Below are positions 38,748 through 49,585 of a stretch of 64,000 bases of DNA, piece after piece. The DNA is taken from positions 16,164,326 to 16,228,325 of the forward strand of contig OY282609.1 of assembly GCA_958298945.1 (NCBI GenBank). The letters are read 5' to 3'. How positions within the stretch are numbered: the stretch's first letter is position 1; every line of letters starts with the position of its first letter. The stretch comes from Atherix ibis (taxonomy: Eukaryota; Arthropoda; Insecta; Diptera; Athericidae). A model generated the notes under the pieces. That model ran no database searches. It worked only from the letters and a program-made list of their open reading frames with translations, and was not told the DNA's origin. Made by a program: the position numbers and the translations under genes.

Positions 38748-39467
38748 AGGGTTACTCATTTCGTGGTTCGGAAAGTTTAGTCCGTTTATTTGTTGACAGC
38801 TGTCAAACAAATATTTCATCCAAAGTGGCATAGGTTTTGTTAAAGTTCTGCCATTTTACATTATGGATCGTTTAATCACTAGAATAAGACAAGTACAGTT
38901 TGTTACTTTGGGTGTTGATTTTTCCAACAAATTTTTTTCCAGCGATGAGACTTATTTCTCGCTCGGTGGATCTGTAAATGAGCAAAAGTCAAAACCAATA
39001 AGTGACTGTGGAAAAGTCATTGTATCTGCAAAAAAGGACTGATGTGCCCTTTAGTCTCATTGTGTCATTGGCCAGTAGTTCTTTGAAATAAAGAAGGAGC
39101 GACCGTTACCATCAATTCTGAGTGCTATTGTTGTATAACAACCGAATTTTTTTTTAGTCTGAACCAAATGTGGTTTTAACAAAATGGAGCAAAAAGTTCC
39201 AAGGACGAGTAATTTCTCGATTTGGGTATGTCAGTTTGCCTTCAAGATCTTGTAATTTGACGCAGTTGACCCTTTTTTCGTGAGGCTATGCTTAAGATTG
39301 TGCTTACGTGTACACAGACTTGGAGTATTAAAAAATCAACATCCTTCAAGTGACGGCCTAATTGCAGGCTCATCAAAAATTACCTGAAAAAGGATCCAAC
39401 ATTCATCCGAATTTGAATAAAAAGTTTATATTTTTTAAATTTACTTTTCGAACCACCAATTATTTGA
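38748..39467 (+). mobile_element. Family T element, copy T6 (uninterrupted)
   Basis: The left end reads GGGTTACTCATTTCGTGGTTCGG and the right end TTTTCGAACCACCAATTATTTG. It carries the family hallmarks in order: GACAGCTGTCAAAC near the 5' end, 'ttacattatggatcg', the decayed FSSDETYFSLGGSVNEQK-like catalytic segment, 'gtcattgtatctgc' and 'gacttggagtatt'. About 0.72 kb and the second copy without a nested mariner. No complete frame. Confidence 0.78.
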
Positions 39468-40866
39468 GTTAAAATAATTTCGATTAAGCTTAAAATATGG
39501 CAACGTTATTTTCACAAATAACAGAATTTAGGTAGACACAAATATTTTTAAAGGATTTGCATATTTTCTCAATTGAAGTATTCGTAACTTCACTGTAAAT
39601 AGCGCATCTTAGCTTATTTTACTAGCTTTCATGTATGTGCAAAAGAAAAAATACTTTTCTCTACTTTGAAAAGCTTACTCTTTTGAAATCATTTTTCAAA
39701 CGAATCTTATTTTTAAAAAAATATTGTTTTGATATTCTATGAACAAGTATTTCCGAAATGATTGTATTTCCAGGTAAACGATCAGGTTTTCTTACGTAAT
39801 CGAACCGGTATTCCTAATCTCGTTCAAACACCTAACTATGTGTACGAAGTAAAAATTGTCATTTAAAAATATTGGCGGTTACCTTGTTTTCTATTTCAAC
39901 AGTGCTGTCACGTCCACAACCCTCACAATAAACTATTGACTATTTATTAGTAGGTGCGGGCTAAGAACATGTGTTGTTTATTTTATTTATTTTGCATAAC
40001 GTATACTCGGCTAAGTACTTCTTCTATAGCTAAATAGAAACTGCACTGGTAGTTACCTGTATTTGCATTATTCAATTGTGTGTCGTTAAGTAATCAAAAG
40101 TTTAATATTAAATTGCGTATTTATGATTTTATAAAAAAAATAGTTAATTTTTGTAAAGCTTACGAATGCCTATCATTATGAACTTATAGAGTTTGCTGAA
40201 TTGGCTCTCTTCAAAGTCGTTTTTTTTGTTGGTAACTGATAAAAATAAACCGATAATTTTATACTATCGGTATGAGTAAATATTTGGAAGTGTATTGCTT
40301 GTACAAATACTCCTAAAAAGCTCATACTTTTCATAGTGAAAAGCAGAAAAAGACTCTAAAACACCTAGCAGAGCACATAAAGTTTATCCGAATCGAAGGT
40401 CAGCCAATTGTTATCGATTCCCAGTATTTAGTTTTTTTATTTATAATTCATTTGATTATATCTTAAGTCAACAGTCTTACCTCCTGTCATAATAATTATT
40501 ATCGTTTGTTTATAATTTTCGACGTCAATAATTTCATATTGTGCCTGTGCACTCGCTCTCTCAGCTAAATATAGTTTCACATGTGCTGACTGTTTTTGCT
40601 TATACATAAGCAGTTATTTGATTTTTTCTTTGCTGTTAGCACGTGCAGGCTGACTAATAATACCTTTAATTAATTGCGTGAAAATTTTTGCAAAATATTA
40701 TATTTTCTTTTAAAAAAAAGCGACTATTTAAGATTGAAGGTTATAAGAAAACAAATAGACAAAATTATTATTGTCTTATTTACATTTTGATCATCATAAA
40801 AAACGGTTCATGGTTTTTTTTTGTGGTTGAAGTACTTACCAATATTGCACCTTTATTTACATATCT
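39468..40866. other. Non-coding sequence
   Basis: No gene or repeat recognised. Confidence 0.5.
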
Positions 40867-42767
40867 TTTGCCAATTTGTGCTTTGGAAAGTAAAGCTAAA
40901 TAAAATAAACTTTAAAATTATTATTTCATTAAACTGCTTAGACTCTACCATTCAGCGTGTAATTGAACACCATTCGAATAACTCCGACGAGACTTTTTGC
41001 AGCACTCGATAATTTTCGATGATTTTTTCGCACATTTCGGGGCATAATTCGGCCATTACTTGACGGTGATTTTAAATGCTCTAAAGTTTGATGAACGTAA
41101 AATCTTGGAGGCCAATTGATATCACCAAATATCGAAATGACGCGTCCTGGGCGCTGTTTCGTTGAAACCGCATTAGTCTAGACTAAAATCTTTAAATTTA
41201 GGAAAAAAAGCGACTATAGTGGTCAGAATTGACGGTATTACGATCCAATGACAACTTAAAATCGAAATAGTCACTTTTCGCGAATACAATGGCTTCTCAA
41301 CAGTAACTTGTGGGTTTTCAGACCCACATACGAGGTCTGTTCAAAAAGTATCACGAATTTTGAATTTTTGCGGGTTACGTATATTCGATTTTTTTGTGGC
41401 GTTATGTTGGTACTCATGTCTCTCACTTATGCCGACAAGTTCGGCCATTTTGAATGTTCAGTTAATTTTTGACAGTTGGTTTGCTTGCATGTGTTTTGGC
41501 GTGTCCTCGATTTTTGCCCATTCCAAAAAATGGATCAAAGAATCTGTTTCCGGAACAAGCAAAAGTCGCAGTTGGCCAGTTCTGGGGAATACGGTGGCTG
41601 CGGCATTATTAGTGTGTTGTTTTTGGCCAAAAATTCGCGCACAAGCAACGATGCCCGAGCAGAGGCGTTATCATGGTGCAAAAGCCAATTTTTGTTCTTT
41701 CACAAATCCGGGCGTTTCTGACGGATTGCTGCGCGCAACTTGCGCATAACTTGCAGGTAATATTCCTTATTGACCGTTCTACCATGTGGCAAGAACTCAT
41801 GATGCACCACACGCCCGCAATCGAAGAAAACTGTAAACAAAACCTTCACATTCGACCGAACTTGACGCGCTTTTTTCGGTGTTGGCTCGTGCGGCAGCTT
41901 CCATTGGAATGATTAAGCTTTGGTTTCCACGTCATAACCATAAACCCATGATTCGTCACCAGTTATAATTTTCTTGAGCAAATTTGGGTCGTCGCGGATA
42001 GAGTCCAACAGCTCCTTAGCAATGTTAATGCGATATGTTTAAGTCCTCAGCAACTTCTCTAACGGTGATTCGACGATTGGCCAATACTATTTTCTTCACT
42101 TCATCAATGTTTTCGTCTGTTTTTGACGTGTTCTGGCGTCCGGCACACTTTTCGTCGTTCACATCTTCTCGGCCCTCTGAGAATATTTTGTACCACCGAT
42201 AAACGTTGCTTCGGTTCAAGGTAGCTTCACCATATGCCACAGTCAACATTCGGAATGCGTCCGCGCAATTAATTTTGTCTTTCAAACAAAATTTGATACA
42301 GATTCTTTAATCCATTTTTTTGGAATGGGCAAAAATCGAAGACGAGCCAAAACACGTGCAAGCAAAACAGCTGCCAAAAATTAACTGAACATTCAAAATG
42401 ACCGAACTTGTCGGCAAAAGTGAGAGACATAAGACCAACATAACGCCACAAAAAAATCGAAAATCGAATATACGTAATCCGCGGAAATTCAAAATTCGCG
42501 ATACTTTTTGAACAAACCTCGAATGCCAATTTTGCTTATTCACGTATCCATCAAACAAGAAATGACTCTCATCGCTGAAGAAAATTTTGTTCTTTAAGAT
42601 TTTAAGCAGTCATTCGGTGTATCTTCTCTATAAGTTTAAAGGTGTCGTAAGATGCTTAAACGATCTATAATGCAAAATGACAAACTTTAAACCATGCAAA
42701 TGCTACCTTGGATAATATGTCAAACGACGAGGCTGCACTTTCCGAACCACGAAGTGAATAATCCCTT
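40867..42767 (-). mobile_element. Family T element, copy T7, interrupted by mariner A
   Basis: Left end CCAATTTGTGCTTTGGAAAG and right end CACTTTCCGAACCACGAAGTG. Mariner A copy M5 sits at 'gacccacaTA', the same site as in T4. On the minus strand the left part reads the decayed WPPRFYV... and LEHLK segment, the right part the FSDESHFLFDG.VNKQN-like segment. Confidence 0.8.
41331..42521 (-). mobile_element. Mariner A copy M5 (1191 bp, 5'-5' inverted form)
   Basis: The left flank is TA (41329-41330); the right TA has changed to AA. Both termini are transposase-5' ends: arms 41331-41546 and 42299-42521 are inverted copies of the same leader (about 216 bp), reaching to 'aaagaatctgt' just inside the start codon. 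The left arm joins minus-strand C-terminal coding at 'gtttccggaacaagc', so the last ~75 codons and the 3' end are missing. The DNA-binding domain is best preserved here (42025-42285: INCADAFRMLTVAYGEATLN, KKIVLANRRITVREVAEDL). After LNIS a deletion joins to the start of AKELLDSIRDDPN. ITGDESWVYGYDVETK and a disrupted HDN segment follow. Same junction as M2. Confidence 0.88.
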
Positions 42768-44446
42768 ACAATCCAATATAACTTATCAAGGGAATTTTAT
42801 AACTGGGTAAGTTAAACTAACAAAAACTAATAAAAATCAATTATAAAATCACAAATTTTGAGCTAAAAGATTTTTCTTTTATTTTTCGAAATATTTTTTA
42901 TCTAAATCGAAATGACATATCAATTTTTATCTTAAAAAATATATTGTAAAAATGTATTCTTTACTAACAGATCCATTTACTTTTCTCAATTTCAATCTGT
43001 TTATATTTTATTTTTTAATAAAAACTTGAGCAAAAATGTTTAGGTGATTTTTTCTGAACAAATATGAGAAATAAAAAACCGAATCAAAATCAAATCCAAT
43101 ATTGTTAGAAAGCCATAGGTTTATATGAAATGAAATTTTCCGACGATCAGAAAATAAAATTCAATAACTTCAGCAAAATGTATTTGATTGGATTAGTTGG
43201 CAATATCAAATCCGGGAACTGGGTCATCCGAAATAAAATGAAAACATGCTTTAGTGTTGAGTAGTGCTCGAAGCAATCTCTGACATTTTCGGAAAAGTGC
43301 TCAGTAAGATATCATCATCTACGCAAATTTGACTGATACCCACAGAAGTCACAGTTGAAACTTTTATGCACGGGTCGAGTACGTACTTATATGAAAACGA
43401 GTACACTGTCCTTAGTGAATGTGCACACTTTGTTGATGTGCCATAATGTATAAAAAGATCTTCCCAAAAGTTACTGAATGAACGTATTCCAACTGGAAGA
43501 AGAATTCCGGAAACCGACCAAAAAGAAATAAAAGAGAATTGGAGAAAATATCATAACATGAGAACAAGTAAAAATGTCATTCTATTAAATGTTCAGATAT
43601 TTGGTAGCCAATTTGTAGTTAGAATGGTTGATAGTCCTAAACAAAAATGCCATTTAAGCTTTGGTTGTTTGTTTGCTTGAAGCGTAACTCGAGAAGTAAT
43701 AATTTACACTTAATTTGGACAATTTGACAAAATATTATCAGCAAGAAACGAAAATAACGAAACGATGATTTTGTTTGTGGCGCTTAGACATCTCACCTTT
43801 GGTTTTACCTTGAGTCATCTGCCTTCATATTTCAGTTAGTCTCAATTTCTTTTGGAATTAATCTAAATTTTTCTTCGTCGTTTTTCTTTACGATTTAGAC
43901 GCGAGTTAATTTGGACTTTTTTATTATTTTAGTTTTTGTTCATTGGTTGACAGTGATAATTAGTTGCTAATTTGTAAGTGTTGCTATTATTCATTTCTTA
44001 ACAGTAGTATAGTTGCATTCAATACATGAGAACATGTAAAGAAGTGAATATAAAAAAAAAAACAAAATTACCAAATAAAAAAGGTAGCTTTTTATTGAAA
44101 ATATGTGTTACATTAACCGATGAAAATTCAATAACTGTTAAGATTTTATGCTCTCAAATTGTTAAGCATACAATCTGGTTTTGTTGAAAAGTTTTTGTTT
44201 CTTCCTAAAAATAAAAATAAATAGCCGTACATATGTGTATTTTTTCTTTATTTGTTTTTAAATTCTTCACCTGAAAGAAATATTTTTTTAATTTTCTTAA
44301 AAAGAAAACAATTCACCGTTTTGTGGAGTTTTTGATATTTTTTCGGTTGCTACATTAAAAAGAAGTTCGCTCTGAATTGAACATAGAAACACGAGAACAA
44401 AACAGTCATCTCCCCAGCTATCTATCAACTACCGATACTGGAGTTG
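42768..44446. other. Non-coding sequence
   Basis: No recognised coding sequence. 43200-43620 is non-repetitive and of mixed composition but carries no readable domain. Confidence 0.5.
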
Positions 44447-44448
44447 TA

Positions 44449-45717
44449 CCAGGTGTATAAGCTTAAATCCGCTGTTTTTAGTAAAAAAAACACATTTTTT
44501 TCATAGAAAGCAAAAACAAATTTATTCAAAGTACTTGCCCTCGCTAGCAAAACATTTTTCCCATCTCTCGAGCAATTTGTGGATACCACGCCAAAAATAT
44601 TCCTTCTTTTTCGAGGCAAACCACTCATCAAGCCATTTTCGGACGTCTTCGTAAGAATCGAAGTGCTGGTCAGCGAGCGCGTGGCCCATCGACGAAAACA
44701 GGTGGTAGTCGGAAGGGGCCAGGTCTGGTGAAAAAGCGGGGTGGGGTAGCACCTCCGAGTTGAATGTCTCCAAGTAGTTTCGGACCTTTTTTGACGTGTG
44801 CGATGGTGCGTTGTCGTGGAGGAAAATCAGCTTGTCATGTCTTTGTTGATAATCCGCTCCTTTTTTCACGCAGAGCATGGTGCAATTTGATCAGTTGTTG
44901 GTGGTAGCGGTAGGCGTTGACAGTTTCACCAGGTTTCAACATCTCATAGTAGACGATACCCTGCTGATCCCACCAAACGCACAGCATCGTCTTCCGTCCA
45001 AAGCGATTCGGTCTTGGGGAAGATGTTGATGGTTGGCCGGGATTAACCCACGATTTCTTGCGGTTAGGATTAACGAAATATATCCACTTTTCATCACCTG
45101 TCACAATCCGATGCAGGATCTACGTTCTTTTTTGTCTGGCGAGCAAGATTTCGCATGTGTTTTGGCGTCGCTCTATCTGACTATGGTTCAATTCATATAG
45201 CACCCATTTCGATGTTTTTAATCTTCCCCATGGCACGCATACGCATAGAAATGGCTGGTTGAGTAACACCCAATTGCTCCGCGAGCATTTTTTGCAATTG
45301 GGTATCGTCTCCGTTCATAAGAGCCTGCAATTGATGGTCCTCAACCTTCCTAGGCCGATTTTCACGCTTCTTGTCCCACAAGTTAAAACTGCTGTCTTTG
45401 AACCGACGAAACCAATCTCGGCATGTTGTTTCCGATAAAGCACTGTCTCCATAAGCATTCGATGCGATTCGGTAGCCGATTTCTTCAAATTGAAGCAGAA
45501 AAGCAGAGCTTCCCGCATATGCTCTTTTTCTGGCACAAAACTAGACATGATTACCAAAGGAAAAATGTATGTTATTGTACGTTATTTCTGACAATGTGCA
45601 CTGATTAATGTTGACAGATGTCAAACTCATAAAAAAAGTATGGCGTGCCTATGGTAGTTTAATACGCTCACTAACGCCATCTATGAACAAACAGCGGATT
45701 TAAGCTTATACACCTGG
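44449..45717 (-). mobile_element. Mos1-like (mauritiana-type) mariner, copy 2, complete ends
   Basis: Perfect 29-bp inverted repeats (44449-44477 and 45689-45717) beginning CCAGGTGTATAAGC, flanked by TA at 44447-44448 and 45718-45719. Length 1269 bp, normal for mariner. The outer bases match the Mos1-type terminus (CCAGGTGTACAAG in Mos1, from memory). The perfect ends and intact C-terminal domain suggest it is younger than copy 1. Confidence 0.95.
44522..45548 (-). pseudogene. Mos1-like mariner transposase with few disabling changes
   Basis: Starts at ATG 45546-45548 (MSSFVPEKEHMREALLFCFN). A 10-bp deletion near 45445, relative to copy 1, shifts the frame in the helix-turn-helix region. The frame resumes as DKKRENRPRKVEDHQLQAL, MNGDDTQLQKMLAEQLGV. 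A stop occurs near 45118 where copy 1 has RKSFL. TGDEKWIYFVNPNRKKSWV carries the first catalytic Asp. An extra T in 'gctcctttttt' (about 44857-44867) shifts the frame. The last 118 codons (44522-44878) are open with LIFLHDNAPSHT and SPDLAPSDYHLF, 34 residues apart, both Asp intact, ending GKYFE. All three catalytic Asp are present, but the frame is broken at least three times. Confidence 0.92.
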
Positions 45718-45719
45718 TA

Positions 45720-47060
45720 GAAATGGAAACAACCATTTTCCACTGATAGTATAATTATAAAACAAAAAATTACACACAATAATGAGAAAATCGTCATATT
45801 CCACTTCTGGTCTACTCGTACGTACAGTAAGTAAAGACAGAATCGCTTAAAAAAAAACGAAATGCCTGTCAACCAGTGATGAGGATCATTAATAACGCTA
45901 AGCAGTCATCACTCTATAGTCCACAAAGAGCAGGTGAATAAAAGGAAAACAATCTGCTTGAAATGGTAGAACGGGCATTGGGCTTATTTAAATTGTTCGG
46001 AGCGAATTTCTCCAGTCTATCTGTTCCACTTCACCAATACAATTTATGGCAGTGCTTCAGTGAAATTGCATCACAAATTACAAATGCGAATCTATTCTTA
46101 GCGTTTATTTATATTTGAAAGGAAAACTGGAAGTGGTAAACTTTTTACATAACACATCTTATCTTATGTTGTTGGGGCAGCATCTTTTTACTGTAGCAGA
46201 CCCCAAGAGGCGTGATTATTCTCTAGCACACAATATTTTGATGTTGATTTTATGAGGAAATAACTACAACAACAAAAAAACAAAAGAAATGGGACGCTTC
46301 AGCACTTAAACAAGAGTGGCTGGTTTGATATTTTTGCAATATGCCAGACTCCAATCAGACCATTTGGATGCATCTGGAAACAATGCTCTACGATAGGAAT
46401 CTAATGGTAGTGATAGGAAATTTTCTGGCCAAATTTGAACAGAATTTAGCTGTGCCATGCCAACTGAACTGAAAATTTTTCAACGCCAGAGACGATCAAA
46501 AGGAAGTAACAGCTTACGATTTATAACTGGCTGTGGTGTTTTGAATGTGAGCCTTTAAAGAAGAGCATTTTGTCTAATTAATCAGAAAACATAAAATTGT
46601 CCTAACTTGAATTTTTGTGATGATTTCCACTTTCGGAACCATGAACCTTATTCCTATTTATTCAGAATTAAAACTACAATATTTTCTTAAAAAAATGCCG
46701 ATACTTTTAAACAAAGACGGTTAAGAATAGTCGTAGTTCTTTTTTGTGATTTTATCCATTTTTAGATGTTACTGTCATCGTCATAGTTACTAATACTATT
46801 GAAAGAATTTATTGAAAGTATGAACAGTGTTGCGAACGTCAGTGCTACTCGAACGTCAGTTCATTTATAAGAGAATGTCTGAATGCTTGAGAAAAATGCT
46901 TTGTATTCTAAGTGAACAAATAAAGATACTCGGAAGGTCATCCTACCAAAAGTGGCGACATATCTTAATGTGGATTCTATTTTACGTCACATGGAGTACA
47001 TATTTTGCAGTATGATTTTTTCTTTTTCAATTAATATGTAAACATCCGGCAATAATCTTA
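45720..47060. other. Non-coding sequence
   Basis: No gene recognised. At about 46630-46660 'tttcggaaccatgaac' weakly resembles a family T terminus but nothing else of T is present. Confidence 0.5.
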
Positions 47061-47062
47061 TA

Positions 47063-48064
47063 TTGGGTTGGCAACTAAGTGATTGCGGATTTTAAATAAG
47101 AAGAAAAATTCAAAATTAGGTATTGTCCGTTTTTGTCGATTACCCCTTTACCATTTTTCTGGCAGTATCATAATTCCGTGTTCATAAAAATTATTACTTT
47201 TGCTAGCAAAAAACTGAATTAAATGTGATTTTACCAATTATCAGCGTCATTAAAAATTTTACTTTTTAAGGAGTTCTGCATGGAACGAAATAAATCGTAA
47301 TCTGAAGGTGCTAGGTCAGGGCTATATGGTGGATGTGATAACACATCCCAACCTAATTCCAATAATTTTTGGCAAGTGACCAAAGATGTGTGCGGCTTTG
47401 AGTTGTCATGCTGGGAAACAACACCCTTATAATTTGTCAATTCTAGCCGCTTTTATTGAACTGCATTGCTCAGTTTGACGAGTTGTTGAACGTAGACGAT
47501 GGAATTAATCGTTTGGTTTGTTGGTAAAAGTTCAAAGTGCAGAAATCCTTTATAATCTTACCAAACTGACAGCATAATCTTCTTTTGGTGCATCTCAGCT
47601 ATTGATGTCATTGAGCTTCTCTGTAATCTCACGTGTTGTGCTATCACGATCTGAATCGATAATGGCCGTGATATGGGTCTCATCAACTTCAACTGGACGG
47701 CTCGATCGTTGCGCATTTTTTAGTGACAAATCACCAGAACGATATTTAGCACACCAATTTTGACACTGGCTTTCTTTCAAGGCTACATTCACATATACGG
47801 CACATAATTTCTTGTGTACCTGCGATGCGTTCTTGCTTTTTCGGAAATAATACAATAAAATATATCTAAAATGCACGTCTTGTCCTTCCCTTTTTAAATT
47901 TGGATGAAAACAAAACTAAATAGCTAAACGATACAATTTTTTTTACTAAATTAAAGGCGGAAGTCCAAACAACAAGAAAACAATTAGGTGCTTTGAACAC
48001 GTTGACATAACAAAAGAATGAGCTAATATTGACTAAATCCACAATCACTTAGTTACCAACTCAA
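47063..48064 (-). mobile_element. Mariner B copy 1 (1002 bp, internally deleted)
   Basis: TA flanks at 47061-47062 and 48065-48066. Ends TTGGGTTGGCAACTAAGTGA and an inverted counterpart with four differences over about 30 bases. The terminus type (TTGGGTTGGCAACTAAGT) is widespread in insect mariners. About 300 bp of the central coding region is missing. Confidence 0.92.
47085..47876 (-). pseudogene. Broken mariner B transposase
   Basis: Starts MHFRYILLYYFRKSKNASQVH at 47876, with the helix-turn-helix part (SQCQNWCAKYRSGDLSLK, RPVEVDETHITAIIDSD, TTREITEKLN). A large deletion then removes the first catalytic Asp region. Later frames read NQTINS, then 47231-47440 NYKGVVSQHDNSKPHTSLVTC and PPYSPDLAPSDYDLFRSMQN, with the second and third Asp present at DD34D spacing. 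The tail FYEHGIMILPEKW with a stop, and NGQY in another frame, closes the gene. Several frameshifts; not functional. Confidence 0.88.
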
Positions 48065-48206
48065 TATATTGGAATCAGTAATAAAAAAAAAGAATTTTAA
48101 TTTTTTGATTATATTAATTCGTCTTTGACTTAATTTTTCTTGGAATCTCCTCTTTTTCTTTGATATCTCCTCACAAAGCATCAGTCATTTTTCGTAATTA
48201 ATACAA

Positions 48207-49585
48207 GGCTATTCATTTCGCGTTTCGAAGAGAAAAATCCTTGTCATTTGACAGCTGTCAACTATATTTAATATGCTATCAAAAATTGTATTTGTTTAGT
48301 TTAAGGATTGTTATTTCAAATTACGAATCGTTTTAGCACCGAACAACATCCATAATTTGAATGCTGCAATAACAGACTTTGGAAGTTAATTTTTCAAAAA
48401 AACATTTTCTTCAGCTCCGTCAAAAGTATCGCAAATTTTGTGTTTTTTCAAAAATTATTCATTTATTCATGAATATCTATTTTGTCCCCTTCAAAGTAAT
48501 CCCCACCAGATATTATACACTTGTGCCAACGTTTTTTCCAATCCTCAAAGCACTTCGAAAAATAATTTTTTGTGATCTTGTTCAGCTCCTCCTTCGATGC
48601 CGACTTTATCTCCCCAATCGTAGCGTAGCGTCGTCCTTTCATGGAGCTCTTCAGTTTCTGGAACAAGAAAACGTCACAAGGGGCCAGATCTGGGGAATAC
48701 GGTGGCTGCGGTATTATTAGTGTGTTGTTTTTGGCCAAAAATTCGCGCACAAGCAACAAAAGCCTATTTTTGTTCTTCCACAAATCCGAGCGTTTCTAGC
48801 GGATTGCTTTGCGCAACTTTCGCATAACTTGTAGGTAATATTCCTTATTAACCGTTCTACCCTGTGGCAAGAACTCATGATGTTCTGCAATCGAAGAAAA
48901 CTGTAAGCAAAACCTTCACATTCGACCGAACTTGACGCGCTTTTTTCGGTCTTGGCTCGTGCGGCAGCTTCCATTGGGATGATTGAGCTTTGGTTTCCAC
49001 AATCATACCCATAAACCCATGATTTGTCACCAGTTATGACACACAGCAATGTTAATGCGATGCTGTTTTTGGTCGAAATTGAGCAAAAATCGATGACGAG
49101 CAAAAACACGTGCAAGTCAAAAAATAACTGAACATTTAAAATGGCCGAACTTGTCGGCATAAGTAAGAGACATGAGTACCAACGTAACGCCACAAAAAAT
49201 CTAAAATCGGATATACGCAACCCGCGGAAATTCAAAATTCGCGATACTTTTTGAACAGACCTCGTTGGTGACTTCGAAAACGCTCCAGTGACTATAGAGT
49301 AGCCATTGTATCCGCGACAGGTGACTTTCTGGTGCGCATTTTGGAAAGAAGGTATATTTTTTTGAGAATAAACAAGAAGAGTTTATTCAACGTCAATTCT
49401 GATCACTTACAAATACGCCAGAAGGACCCCGTCATGCAAAAAATGTTGTGGCGATAATTTTTTAATGATGTTATATTCCACGTATAATGACAAGGTCTAA
49501 CGAAATAAATATTTCATCAAAATATGAATTTTCAGTTCAAGTTTTATTTATCTTTACTTTCCGAAACTCAAACTGGATAAGCTTA
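48207..49585 (+). mobile_element. Family T element, copy T8, interrupted by mariner A
   Basis: Left end ATTCATTTCGCGTTTCGAAG with GACAGCTGTCAA, right end CTTTCCGAAACTCAAACTGG. Mariner A copy M6 interrupts it, in opposite orientation to T. The left junction has lost about 55 bp of T and the tip of the mariner ('ttttcttcagc' joins directly to 'tccgtcaaaagtatcg'). Confidence 0.75.
48416..49264 (-). mobile_element. Mariner A copy M6 (~850 bp, deletion type 1)
   Basis: The right end is intact (AACAGACCTCG, followed by TT instead of TA). The left end has lost about its first 8 bases. It lacks the DNA-binding domain through the shared TTGC junction. Minus-strand remains include VITGDKSWVYGYD and a 106-codon C-terminal frame (48463-48783: FLAKNNTLIIPQPPYSPDLAPCDVFLFQKLK, ending IDIHE). 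The segment with the second catalytic Asp is deleted. When aligned, its right flank shows it is at the same T position as M2 and M5. Confidence 0.85.

Noticed and set aside
46630..46665. Possible family T terminus ('tttcggaaccatgaac')
   Set aside because: Only about 16 bases match and no other T block is nearby.
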